26,535 nucleotides of DNA from AV2 sp035637175. GTDB lineage: Bacteria > Verrucomicrobiota > Verrucomicrobiia > Limisphaerales > AV2. The stretch lies in the NCBI GenBank assembly GCA_035637175.1, contig DASPXS010000393.1:1-26535 (forward strand), in the 5' to 3' direction. Positions within the stretch are counted from its first letter, which is position 1. Every line of letters begins with the position of its first letter. Under the pieces are notes generated by a model, which was given only the letters and a program-made list of their open reading frames with translations, was not told the origin of the DNA and made no database searches. Position numbers and translations under genes: made by a program. Below, piece by piece: positions 6,511 to 14,485 of this stretch.

Positions 6511-8016
6511 ATGCAGTTGAAACAATTGATCAATGAGCTGGCTCCTCTTCGCGTCGAAGGTCCGCTCGACCGTGAGGTGGCGGGCATCTCCTATGACTCG
6601 CGTCGGGTGACGCCGGGCATGGTCTTTGTCGCCATTCCGGGGCAGAAAACGGACGGCCACGAGTTCATCAGCACCGCCATCGACCGGGGCGCGACGGCGA
6701 TCATCTGCGAGAAGAACGGGTTCGTTTCGCAGCGCGCCACCCGGATCAAGGTCGCCAACGCGCGCGCGGCCCTGGCGGCGGCGGCGGCGGCCTACTACCA
6801 GCACCCGGCCAGCAAGCTGAGGGTCATCGGCGTTACCGGCACGAACGGCAAGACGACCGTGGCATTCATGGTGAAACAGATTCTGGAGGCGGCGGGCGTC
6901 AACTGCGGCCTGATCGGCACCGTGCGTTACGAGATTGGCGAACGGGTGATTCCCGCGCAGCGCACCACGCCCGAGGCGCTGGAAATCCAGCAGTTGATGG
7001 CCCAGATGCTCCGCGCCGATTGCCAGGCCTGCGTGATGGAGGTCAGTTCGCACGCGCTGGAACAGCAGCGGATCTGTGGCGTCGAGTTCGACGTCGGCAT
7101 TTTCACCAACCTCACGCAGGACCACCTCGATTACCACGGCACGATGGAGAATTATTTCGCGGCGAAAAAAAAGCTCTTTGCCGCGCTGTCGGGCGGGACG
7201 AAAAAGGCGGGCGCAGTCATCAATATCGACGATGCATTCGGGGCGCGGCTCTCGAGAGAAACCAATCTCGAGGTGCAGTTGACTTACGGCCTGAACCCGG
7301 CGGCGAAAATTCGCGCCACCCGGGTCCAACTCGGCAAGCACGCCACACAGATGGTCCTCGAGACGCCGCAGGACAGGATTCCCTGCCGGTTGCCGTTGAT
7401 CGGCCGGCACAATGTCTATAACGCGCTCGCGGCCGCGGGCGCCGGCCTCGTCCTGAAAGTCGGCGCGCATCCGATCCAAACCGCGCTCAACTCGATGAAA
7501 CCCGTGCCCGGCCGCCTTGAAAGCATCGTGCTCGGCCAGCCGTTCGGCGTGTTCGTGGATTACGCGCACACCGACGACGCGCTGCGCAACGTGCTGATGA
7601 CGCTGCGCGAAATCACCTCCGGTCGATTGTTGGTGACGTTCGGCTGCGGCGGCAATCGCGACGCCGGCAAACGCCTGAAAATGGGCAAGGTCGCCGCCGA
7701 ACTGGCCGATTTCACCTTGATCACGAGCGATAATCCGCGCCGGGAATCGCCGGCGAAAATCGCGGCGGCGATTGAAGAAGGCTTTCGCAGCGTTCGCCGC
7801 GACGGTTATCGCGTCGAACTGGACCGGCGGCGTGCCGTTGACGAGCTGCTGCGCGGGGCAGGGGCGGGCGACACGGTGCTGATCGCGGGCAAAGGCCATG
7901 AGACCTACCAGGAGTTTGAAGACACGGTGATCCCGTTTGACGATCGCGTCTATGCGCGTGAAACCCTGGAAACGCTGGGATGGCGGAGCGACGAGGTGAT
8001 TCAGCCAACCGAATGA
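6511..8016 (+). CDS. murE: UDP-N-acetylmuramoyl-L-alanyl-D-glutamate--2,6-diaminopimelate ligase
   Basis: 501 aa. This Mur ligase adds the third residue to the peptidoglycan stem peptide in the cytoplasm, using ATP. Visible: the N-terminal substrate domain with GISYDSRRVTPGMVFVAIPG, the ATP-binding loop G110-T-N-G-K-T115, the central EVSSHAL and LTQDHLDYHG segments, VFVDYAHTDDALRNVL, and KGHETYQ near the end. The motif D407-N-P-R410 is the one that marks meso-diaminopimelate-adding MurE enzymes as opposed to lysine-adding ones, so the wall is probably of the mDAP type. I choose ATG 6511; GTG 6505 in frame is possible. The ftsI stop is 7 nt upstream. Confidence 0.95.
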   Translation: MQLKQLINELAPLRVEGPLDREVAGISYDSRRVTPGMVFVAIPGQKTDGHEFISTAIDRGATAIICEKNGFVSQRATRIKVANARAALAAAAAAYYQHPASKLRVIGVTGTNGKTTVAFMVKQILEAAGVNCGLIGTVRYEIGERVIPAQRTTPEALEIQQLMAQMLRADCQACVMEVSSHALEQQRICGVEFDVGIFTNLTQDHLDYHGTMENYFAAKKKLFAALSGGTKKAGAVINIDDAFGARLSRETNLEVQLTYGLNPAAKIRATRVQLGKHATQMVLETPQDRIPCRLPLIGRHNVYNALAAAGAGLVLKVGAHPIQTALNSMKPVPGRLESIVLGQPFGVFVDYAHTDDALRNVLMTLREITSGRLLVTFGCGGNRDAGKRLKMGKVAAELADFTLITSDNPRRESPAKIAAAIEEGFRSVRRDGYRVELDRRRAVDELLRGAGAGDTVLIAGKGHETYQEFEDTVIPFDDRVYARETLETLGWRSDEVIQPTE

Positions 8017-8063
8017 ACAGCGCGACCCAACCCCATCCGCTCGGATTTTTTCCTTGAAATAAA

Positions 8064-9455
8064 GTGGAACCGCGTTCTTTGAAATACGTCGCGGAAAGTT
8101 GCGGCGGCGAGCTGCGGCGCGGTTCGCCCGCCGCCACGATCACCCGGGTGTGCACCGACTCGCGTCAGGCGCGGCCGGGCGATCTGTTCATCGCGTTGGT
8201 CGGGGAAAAATTCGACGGTCACAATTATCTGGCGGAAGCGGCGCGGAAGGGGGTGGCGGCCGTGGTCGGCGAAAAGAAAAAACTGGAGGGCCAGGCGCCG
8301 GATTGCGCGTTGATTGCGGTGGAGAACACGCGCCAGGCGCTGGGCGAACTGGCGGCGCGTTATCGGCGAGACTTCGCCCTGCCCGTCATTGCGGTGGGCG
8401 GGTCGAACGGCAAAACGACAACCAAAGAGTTGATCGCGGCGGTGTTGGGGCAGCGATTCACCGCTCTCGGGAGCCAGGCCAGCTTCAACAACGACATTGG
8501 CGTGCCGATCACCTTGTTGAGCCTGGACCGGACGCATGAGGTGGCGGTGCTGGAAGTCGGGACGAACCATCCGGGTGAATTGGCCCCGCTGGTCCGCATG
8601 AGTGGACCGAAATATGGCGTGATCACCAGCATCGGGCGCGAACACCTGGAATTTTTTGGCGACCTGAACGGCGCGGCGGAGGAAGAAGGGTGGCTGGCGG
8701 AGCTGTTGCCGGCCGAGGGAACGCTCTTTGTCAACGGCGACAGTCCGGAAATGGAAAAGATCCTTCGGCGCACGCCGGCAAAAGTGACGCGGGTCGGATT
8801 CGGACCGGGAAATGACTGGCGCGCGGTCGGGGTGGGCCCGGACGAGACCGGCGTGACGTTTCACGTGGAGACGGCGAACGGGGCGTTGGACGGCGAATAT
8901 CGGGTCAATTTGCTGGGGCGCCACCAGGTGGTCAACGCCCTGTTGGCGGCGGCAGTGGGAAAGGAACTGGGTATGATACGCGAAGAAATTCATCGGGGCC
9001 TGGCCGAATGCCGGGGCCCGAAAATGCGCCTGCAAATGTGGACGGCCAATGGCGTCCGCGTGCTGGATGACGCTTACAACGCGAACGTCGATTCCATGTT
9101 GGCAGCGCTGGAGACGTTAAGGGATTATCCGTGCGCGGGCCGCCGGGTGGCGGTGCTGGGCGACATGGCGGAGCTGGGGCTGCGCAGCGCCGAGGCGCAC
9201 GCGGAGGTGGGGCGGCGCGCCGCGGAGTCGAAGGTGGATCAGTTGTTTGCGGTGGGCAAAATGGCGGGCGTGATGGGGGCAGCCGCCCGCGCCGCCGGCT
9301 TGATGCGGGTCATCGAGTTGGGCGAAGTCGAAACCGTAGCCAATGCCGTCAAGCATTTCGTGAGGACCGGCGACGTGGTGCTGGTCAAGGCCTCGCGGGC
9401 CTCGCGTTTGGAACGCGTGAGCGAAACGCTGCGCGGCGACGAGCCGCAACCGTAA
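8064..9455 (+). CDS. murF: UDP-N-acetylmuramoyl-tripeptide--D-alanyl-D-alanine ligase
   Basis: 463 aa from GTG 8064; an in-frame TAA just upstream rules out a longer form. It adds D-Ala-D-Ala to the UDP-MurNAc-tripeptide. Visible: an N-terminal MurF domain with CTDSRQARPGDLFIAL and EKFDGHNYL, the ATP-binding loop G113-S-N-G-K-T118, LEVGTNHPGELA, the central-domain SIGREHLEFFGDL, and the C-terminal DDAYNANVDSMLAAL and VAVLGDMAELG typical of MurF. A 47-nt gap separates it from murE. It ends 1 nt before a small ORF of doubtful status that leads into mraY. Confidence 0.95.
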   Translation: MEPRSLKYVAESCGGELRRGSPAATITRVCTDSRQARPGDLFIALVGEKFDGHNYLAEAARKGVAAVVGEKKKLEGQAPDCALIAVENTRQALGELAARYRRDFALPVIAVGGSNGKTTTKELIAAVLGQRFTALGSQASFNNDIGVPITLLSLDRTHEVAVLEVGTNHPGELAPLVRMSGPKYGVITSIGREHLEFFGDLNGAAEEEGWLAELLPAEGTLFVNGDSPEMEKILRRTPAKVTRVGFGPGNDWRAVGVGPDETGVTFHVETANGALDGEYRVNLLGRHQVVNALLAAAVGKELGMIREEIHRGLAECRGPKMRLQMWTANGVRVLDDAYNANVDSMLAALETLRDYPCAGRRVAVLGDMAELGLRSAEAHAEVGRRAAESKVDQLFAVGKMAGVMGAAARAAGLMRVIELGEVETVANAVKHFVRTGDVVLVKASRASRLERVSETLRGDEPQP

Positions 9456-9456
9456 C

Positions 9457-9639
9457 ATGAGCAAATCAAACGTGAATTCAAAAGCAACGCGCGGACGGCC
9501 TCGGCGTCGATCCGCCGCGGAGGGGCGGAACTCCAAAATTGTCGTTTCGGGGCTTCCCAATTTCCTGATAAAACTGGTCGGCTGGCGGCGGATTAAACCG
9601 GCGCTGACGGAGTCGCCGCCCCATTACCGGCACGACTGA
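9457..9639 (+). CDS. Small ORF between murF and mraY, doubtful
   Basis: 60 aa, very basic in its first third, with no recognisable domain. It fits the gap exactly: the ATG is 1 nt after the murF stop and its TGA is 3 nt before the mraY ATG. That is what a real operon gene would show. Against it, the middle (9512-9540) carries a GC-rich inverted element, CCGCC/GGCGG followed by GGAACTCC. That element resembles part of the repeat at 712-762, so the ORF may be a repeat-bearing spacer that happens to be open. A GLPNFLIKLVGWRR stretch could form a short amphipathic helix. Confidence 0.35.
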   Translation: MSKSNVNSKATRGRPRRRSAAEGRNSKIVVSGLPNFLIKLVGWRRIKPALTESPPHYRHD

Positions 9640-9642
9640 ACG

Positions 9643-10791
9643 ATGTTCTATTACCTCAGCCAATTCCTGCAACAGCAGGCGGCGGGCACAGCCTGGGCCG
9701 ATTACGTGTCGCCGTTGCGCGTCTTTCGTTACATCACGTTCCGCAGCGCGGGCGCGGCGGTGACGGCGTTGCTGTTGAGTTTGTGGCTGGGGCCCAGGGT
9801 GATTGTCTGGCTCAAACAACTCAAGTTCGGTCAGCAGTACGCCGACAAGGCGGAAGAAGGCGGCGGCCTGGCCGCCCGTGTGTTGAGCAAAAAAGGGACG
9901 CCGACGATGGGCGGCATTCTGATCGTGCTGGTGCTCGACCTGGCCGCGTTATTGTGGGCGCAATGGAATGCCCTGATCCTGCTGACGCTGCTGTCTTTGA
10001 TCGTGCTCGCCGGGCTCGGTTTCTACGACGATTACATGAAAATCACCCAGCAGAACAACCGCGGCACGGCTTCGCACGTCAAACTCTGGGTGCAGTTCGC
10101 GCTGGCGTTGTTCATCGGCATCTATCTCTGGAGGCTGCCGGGCACGAAACATCTGATTACCGACGTGATGGTGCCCTTTTTCAAACGGCCGGTCCTGGTC
10201 GGCGCGGGACCGGCCGGACTGGTGTTGACGGTGCTGACGATCATGGGCAGCTCGAACGCGGTCAATCTGACCGACGGCCTCGACGGCCTGGCCATCGGCT
10301 GCACGCTGATTGTCGCCGCGGTGTTTCTGGTGTTCACCTACATCGCCGGCAATTTTAAGTTCGCCGAATATCTCCAGGTCCCCTTCGTCAGTGGCGCCGG
10401 CGAGTTGACGGTTTTTTGCGCGGCGATGATCGGCGCGGGCCTCGGCTTTCTCTGGTTCAACTGTCATCCGGCGCAAATGTTCATGGGCGACACCGGGTCG
10501 CTCGCTTTGGGCGGCGTGCTGGGCATCATTGCGGTGTTGATCCATCAGCCGCTGGTGCTGGTGATCGCCGGCGGCGTGTTTGTCGCCGAAGCCGTTTCCG
10601 TGTTGCTGCAAACCTCCTGGTTCAAATACACCCGCCATCGCACCGGCGAGGGCCGGCGGATCTTTCTGATGGCCCCGTTGCATCATCATTTTGAGAAGCA
10701 GGGCTGGTATGAATCGCAAGTGGTCATGCGCTTTTACATTCTGTGCATCCTCTGCGCCGTCGTCGCCCTGAGCACGTTGAAACTGCGATGA
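9643..10791 (+). CDS. mraY: Phospho-N-acetylmuramoyl-pentapeptide-transferase
   Basis: 382 aa, about ten membrane segments. It transfers phospho-MurNAc-pentapeptide to undecaprenyl phosphate at the cytoplasmic face of the membrane, giving lipid I. Key family residues are present: the Asp pair in FYD129-D130-Y, NLTD211-GLD214-GLA, FMGD283-TGSLALGG, and the histidine run H347-H348-H349 in APLHHHFEKQGW. KKGTPTMGG near residue 90 is also characteristic. The length matches bacterial MraY with a slightly longer N-terminus. Its TGA overlaps the murD ATG (ATGA), indicating translational coupling. Confidence 0.97.
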   Translation: MFYYLSQFLQQQAAGTAWADYVSPLRVFRYITFRSAGAAVTALLLSLWLGPRVIVWLKQLKFGQQYADKAEEGGGLAARVLSKKGTPTMGGILIVLVLDLAALLWAQWNALILLTLLSLIVLAGLGFYDDYMKITQQNNRGTASHVKLWVQFALALFIGIYLWRLPGTKHLITDVMVPFFKRPVLVGAGPAGLVLTVLTIMGSSNAVNLTDGLDGLAIGCTLIVAAVFLVFTYIAGNFKFAEYLQVPFVSGAGELTVFCAAMIGAGLGFLWFNCHPAQMFMGDTGSLALGGVLGIIAVLIHQPLVLVIAGGVFVAEAVSVLLQTSWFKYTRHRTGEGRRIFLMAPLHHHFEKQGWYESQVVMRFYILCILCAVVALSTLKLR

Positions 10792-12248
10792 ATATGCAGG
10801 CACTGGCAAACAAACGAACGTTGGTCATCGGCCTGGGCGCCAGCGGCCGCGCGGCGAGTGAACTGCTGCGCCGACGCGAAGCGACGGTGCTGGCGATCGA
10901 CAGCGCCGATACGCCGTCTTTGCGCCGCGCGGCCGATGCGCTGCGTGCGCTGGGCGCGGAAGTCCGTTTGGGAGTCAAAACCGCGCCGGCCGACGCGCTG
11001 GACCTGGCGGTGATCAGTCCCGGCGTGCCGCCCCAATCGGCCCTGGTGCAGGAACTCGTCCGCCGCCGCATTCCGCTCATCGGCGAACTGGAGCTGGGCT
11101 ACCAGCAATCGCTCTGTCTGAACATTTCCATCACCGGCACCAACGGCAAAACCACCACCACGGAACTGGTCGAACGAATCCTCAAACACGCCCATCGCAA
11201 CACCGTCGCCGCGGGCAACATCGGGTTGCCCCTCAGCGCGGTGGTGGACCGGACCAAAGACCTCGATTTTCTCACGCTCGAAGTCAGTTCCTTTCAGTTG
11301 GAGACGATTCAGTTTTTCCGTCCGGCCGTGGCGGTGTTGCTGAATATCACGCCCGACCATCTCGACCGTTATCCGGCCATGTCCGATTACGCCCGCGCCA
11401 AGGCCCGTCTGTTCCGCAATCAACAGGCGTTCGACTGGGCGATCGTGCAGAGCGAAGCGCTGGCGCAATTGCGGTCGCTGCGGATCGACATCCCCTCCAA
11501 AGTCATCACCTTCAGCGCCAACAATCGCCGCGCCGACATCTCCCTTGACCGCGGCCTGCTGGTCAGCCGTTTGGCCGATTGGACCGGACCTTTGCTGGAC
11601 ATGGACAAATGCCGGTTGCGCGGACCGCACAACGCCGAGAACCTGATGGCTGCGCTGGCCGTGGGACACGTCCTCCGCATCCCCTTGGAGGAAATGGCGG
11701 CGGCGCTCATGACTTACGAACCGGCGCCGCATCGTTGCGAACTGGTGGCGGAAATTAACGGCGTCCGGTTCATCAACGATTCGAAGGCGACGAACCTCGA
11801 CGCGGTTCACAAGGCTCTGCTCGCCATGCCGGCGGGCAAAACCGGCGAACCGAACGTGCTGCTGATCGCCGGCGGGCAGGACAAAGGCTTTGAATTTCAC
11901 GACATCGGCCCGCTGTTGTCCCGTCGGGTGAAGCGGGCCTATCTGCTGGGCGAGACGCGCGAAAAAATTCGCGCCGCGTGGAGCCTTTTTACTCCTTGCA
12001 CAGTCGTGAATTCATTGTTAGAAGCAGTTCAGCAGTCTGCTGCGAACGCTGTTCCTGGCGACGTCGTGTTGCTGTCACCAGCCTGTTCCAGCTTTGACAT
12101 GTTTCAAAATTACCAGCACCGGGGTGAGGTGTTTCGCCAGGCGATCGGGCAGTTGCGGCAAACCACCGGTAGTGGCGCCGGCACCAGGAACACCAGCGCT
12201 GGCGGACGCGAAACCGGCGTCCCTGAACCAGTTCACCCGGGAATTTGA
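10788..12248 (+). CDS. murD: UDP-N-acetylmuramoylalanine--D-glutamate ligase
   Basis: 486 aa. It adds D-glutamate to UDP-MurNAc-L-Ala using ATP. Visible: an N-terminal Rossmann-like VIGLGASGRAASELL, the ATP loop G117-T-N-G-K-T122, LEVSSFQLE, NITPDHLDRY, FINDSKATNLDAV, IAGGQDKGFEF, and LSPACSSFDMFQNYQHRGEVF, all typical of MurD. ATG 10788 overlaps the mraY stop; ATG 10794 is an alternative. The last about 28 residues (after LRQ) are low complexity and rich in Gly, Thr and Pro, unlike a MurD C-terminus. They end just before a strong hairpin, so the 3' end may have been remodelled by a repeat or a frameshift. Confidence 0.95.
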   Translation: MNMQALANKRTLVIGLGASGRAASELLRRREATVLAIDSADTPSLRRAADALRALGAEVRLGVKTAPADALDLAVISPGVPPQSALVQELVRRRIPLIGELELGYQQSLCLNISITGTNGKTTTTELVERILKHAHRNTVAAGNIGLPLSAVVDRTKDLDFLTLEVSSFQLETIQFFRPAVAVLLNITPDHLDRYPAMSDYARAKARLFRNQQAFDWAIVQSEALAQLRSLRIDIPSKVITFSANNRRADISLDRGLLVSRLADWTGPLLDMDKCRLRGPHNAENLMAALAVGHVLRIPLEEMAAALMTYEPAPHRCELVAEINGVRFINDSKATNLDAVHKALLAMPAGKTGEPNVLLIAGGQDKGFEFHDIGPLLSRRVKRAYLLGETREKIRAAWSLFTPCTVVNSLLEAVQQSAANAVPGDVVLLSPACSSFDMFQNYQHRGEVFRQAIGQLRQTTGSGAGTRNTSAGGRETGVPEPVHPGI

Positions 12249-12258
12249 AAAAAAACGA

Positions 12259-12297
12259 TTTGCGCCGGGGTTTTTTGAGGAAAAACGCCGGCGCGAA
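12259..12297 (+). other. Strong hairpin between murD and the LysM gene
   Basis: GCGCCGG (12262-12268) pairs with CCGGCGC (12288-12294). Inside it, GTTTTT pairs with AAAAAC around a 5-nt loop, with one mismatch between the stems. Outside, TTT and GAA add about three weaker pairs, for roughly 16 pairs in all. No T-run follows on the plus strand, so it is not a standard terminator for murD. An A8 run lies upstream, so read on the minus strand the hairpin is followed by T8, but no minus-strand gene ends here. It may stabilise or process mRNA. Confidence 0.6.
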
Positions 12298-12364
12298 AGA
12301 AAAACCATTACCATCGCCTCAGTGGAAAACGAAACGTCGCCATAACCAGCGCCAACCAAAAGCT

Positions 12365-13126
12365 ATGAATACTCCGAACCTGAACCCGCTCATTCCCCAA
12401 GGCTCGCTGCTCGAGCAGAAGGCCAAAGCCAAACCGCATCTCCGCGTCGCCTACATTATCGTGGCCATTCATCTGGTCTTCCTCGGCGGCCTGCTCATCC
12501 AGGGTTGCAAAAAGGAAGACCCCACCGCCCGGATCGGCCAGCAGACCAACGAAACCGCGTTGCCGCCGCTGGGCCAGGCCAATCTCTACCCCAGTAACGC
12601 CGCGGCGCAACCGGCCAACCCACTGCCGCAGGACCTGTCAACCACTCTCCCGCCCGCGAACCCGGCGACCCAGAACGTCGCGCTGGCGCCCACGCCGGAA
12701 TCCCCTGCCGCCGCCCACGAATACATCGTGGTCAGAGGCGACGTCTTGACCACCATCGGCAAAAAATTCGGCGTGTCGGCCAACGCGATCGCCCGGGCGA
12801 ATCCGGGCGTTGATCCCAACCGTTTGAAAGTCGGCCAGAAACTGGTCATCCCCGCCCCGGCCCCACCATCGGTCGCTACGACGCTCGCGAGTAACGGCAG
12901 CGAAAATCTTTACGTGGTCAAAAGCGGCGATACGTTGTCGAAAATCGCCACCAACCACGGCACCACGGTGAACCAGATCAAGGCGCTCAATGGCCTGAAG
13001 ACCGACCGCATCACGGCAGGTGAAAAACTGAAACTGCCTGCCGCGAAGAGCGCGCCCGCTCCCGCGACGGTGACGAACCTGGGAACGCCGTTGGCGCCTC
13101 CGCAGGGCGGCACGGGTAATCTGTAA
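12365..13126 (+). CDS. LysM-domain membrane-anchored protein in the dcw cluster
   Basis: 253 aa. A cytoplasmic N-terminus is followed by one membrane segment (about residues 28-46, ending GGLLIQGC), a Pro/Ala/Asn-rich linker (52-117), LysM 1 (about 119-163, EYIVVRGDVLTTIGKKFGV to KLVIP) and LysM 2 (about 182-225, LYVVKSGDTLSKIATNHG to KLKLP). LysM domains bind N-acetylglucosamine-containing glycans, so this is probably a periplasmic peptidoglycan-binding protein that may mark or organise the septal wall. The Cys after the membrane segment could be lipidated, but IQGC is not a canonical lipobox. A TTG-started extension from 12245 is open, but it would run through the hairpin, so I prefer ATG 12365. 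It is an unusual member of the cluster between murD and ftsW. Confidence 0.85.
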   Translation: MNTPNLNPLIPQGSLLEQKAKAKPHLRVAYIIVAIHLVFLGGLLIQGCKKEDPTARIGQQTNETALPPLGQANLYPSNAAAQPANPLPQDLSTTLPPANPATQNVALAPTPESPAAAHEYIVVRGDVLTTIGKKFGVSANAIARANPGVDPNRLKVGQKLVIPAPAPPSVATTLASNGSENLYVVKSGDTLSKIATNHGTTVNQIKALNGLKTDRITAGEKLKLPAAKSAPAPATVTNLGTPLAPPQGGTGNL

Positions 13127-13142
13127 AGCCAGTCCGGCGGTC

Positions 13143-13163
13143 GCCGGGTGACCTCAGCCCGGC
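13143..13163 (+). other. GC-rich hairpin before ftsW
   Basis: GCCGGG (13143-13148) and CCCGGC (13158-13163) pair around a 9-nt loop in the 64-nt gap between the LysM gene and ftsW. No T-run follows, so it is not a standard terminator. Confidence 0.4.
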
Positions 13164-13190
13164 GGCCGGCCCCCAATCTCAGTTTGAACG

Positions 13191-14324
13191 ATGAAATTCG
13201 CCACCACCATCCTGGTTTTCTGCGTCGCGGCGCTGCTTTCACTGGGACTGGTGATGCTCTACAGCTCCAGCATGAGCCAGCCGGGCGCCAATTATCCGGT
13301 CGCCCAGGTCATCTGGTGCGGCCTGGGCCTTGTCGCCGCGGGCCTCGTCGCCTGCCTGGACTATCGTTATCTGAAGAAGATCTCCTTGCCGCTGTTCCTC
13401 GTCGCGATCGCGCTGCTTGTGGTGGTCCTGGTTCCCAGCAGCGTCAGCGTCAAAGCCGGGGGCGCCCGCCGCTGGCTGAATGTCGCCCACCAGAGTTTCC
13501 AGCCCTCCGAACTGGCCAAGCTGGCGCTCGTGGTGCTGCTGGCCCATTATGCGGAACGCTATCAGCGGTTCATGCCGACCTTCGGGCGCGGACTGGTCGC
13601 GCCCGCCCTGTTCATCGGCCTGACCCTTGGTTTGATTTTTCTTGAACCGGACTGGGGAACGACTTTGCTCCTCGCCGCAGTCAGCGGCATCATCCTGCTG
13701 GTCGCCGGCGTCCGCTGGCGGTACTTTTTCCCGCCGCTCATCGCCGGCACGATCACCTTTGTCGTTTTTCTGCTCAACAATCCCGTGCGGATGAAGCGGA
13801 TTTTGAGCTGGATTTATCCCGACGAAACCAAGGACGGCGTCGGCTACCAGGCGTGGCAGGCGATGCTCGCGCTCGGCTCCGGCGGCTGGAGCGGTCTGGG
13901 CCTGGGCAATGGCCGGCAAAAATTCGGCTTTCTGCCGGAGCACCAGACCGATTTTATTTTCGCCAACATCGGGGAGGAACTCGGCCTGGTCGCGACGCTC
14001 GGCGTGGTGGCCGCTTTCGTCGTCCTGCTGCTCTGCGGCATCTACATCGCCTGGCATTCGCGCGACACGTTCGGACTGCTGCTGGCGACCGGTCTGACGT
14101 TTCTGATCGGATTGCAGGCCTTCATCAACATCGGCGTCGTCACCAGCGCGTTGCCGAACAAGGGTCTGCCGCTGCCGTTCATCAGCCGCGGCGGCTCGAA
14201 TCTTTTTCTGATGCTGGTGTGCGTCGGCCTCTTGCTCAGTGTCGCGCGGCGCGCCTCTGAAAACCGCGCGACTGCGCCCAACTCACTCGATCTCGAAGAA
14301 ACAGCGATGCCGCAGACGGCGTGA
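13191..14324 (+). CDS. ftsW: Peptidoglycan glycosyltransferase FtsW (SEDS family)
   Basis: 377 aa with about ten membrane segments. This SEDS glycosyltransferase polymerises lipid II at the septum, partnered by FtsI. Family features visible: VMLYSSSM at the first membrane segment, ARRWLNVAHQSFQPSELAKLALV, FLEPDWGTTLLL, the long extracellular loop GYQAWQAMLALGSGGWSGLGLG, and LPEHQTDFIFANIGEELGLV, then NIGVVTSALPNKGLPLPFISRGGSNL. Sequence alone does not cleanly separate FtsW from RodA, but the place between murD and murG supports FtsW. The start places a normal N-terminal helix after a two-residue basic tip. No Shine-Dalgarno site is visible. Confidence 0.95.
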   Translation: MKFATTILVFCVAALLSLGLVMLYSSSMSQPGANYPVAQVIWCGLGLVAAGLVACLDYRYLKKISLPLFLVAIALLVVVLVPSSVSVKAGGARRWLNVAHQSFQPSELAKLALVVLLAHYAERYQRFMPTFGRGLVAPALFIGLTLGLIFLEPDWGTTLLLAAVSGIILLVAGVRWRYFFPPLIAGTITFVVFLLNNPVRMKRILSWIYPDETKDGVGYQAWQAMLALGSGGWSGLGLGNGRQKFGFLPEHQTDFIFANIGEELGLVATLGVVAAFVVLLLCGIYIAWHSRDTFGLLLATGLTFLIGLQAFINIGVVTSALPNKGLPLPFISRGGSNLFLMLVCVGLLLSVARRASENRATAPNSLDLEETAMPQTA

Positions 14325-14331
14325 TTTTTTT
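14307..14331 (+). terminator. Possible intrinsic terminator at the end of ftsW
   Basis: ATGCCG (14307-14312) can pair with CGGCGT (14317-14322) around a 4-nt loop (one G-U pair). A T7 run (14325-14331) follows two bases later. The structure overlaps the ftsW stop codon. The stem is short, so termination would be partial at best. Confidence 0.4.
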
Positions 14332-14381
14332 GGTTATGAAACCGGCAACCACCAATGAACGCGAATAAACACGAATGCGGC

Positions 14382-14457
14382 AGACACGGATTTCACGAAT
14401 TGTCACGAATGGTTTCGGACAAGAATCAACCCGTGTTGGTCCGTGAAATCCGTGTCT
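14382..14457. repeat. Long inverted repeat in the ftsW-murG spacer
   Basis: AGACACGGATTTCAC (14382-14396) has its exact complement at 14443-14457; one more pair inward gives 16 bp around a 44-nt loop. The surrounding 161-nt spacer is also rich in ACGAAT words (14361-14410). This looks like an interspersed intergenic repeat unit rather than coding sequence. Confidence 0.75.
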
Positions 14458-14485
14458 CCCGATTCAGGATTCCTGATCGCTTTTA

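Noticed and set aside
6100..7899. 599-codon minus-strand open frame opposite ftsI and murE
   Set aside because: It spans two well-identified genes on the other strand, is rich in Arg, His and Gln as antisense frames are, and shows no domain.
8035..8051. ATCC/GGAT followed by T6 before murF, terminator-like
   Set aside because: The stem is only 4 bp, too weak to call a terminator.
12094..12345. Open frame over the murD end as a separate gene
   Set aside because: No good start codon outside murD and the region forms a strong hairpin; kept only as a finding about the murD end.
12245..12364. TTG-started N-terminal extension of the LysM protein
   Set aside because: It would be encoded by the hairpin region and add about 40 basic residues; ATG 12365 gives a normal anchored protein.
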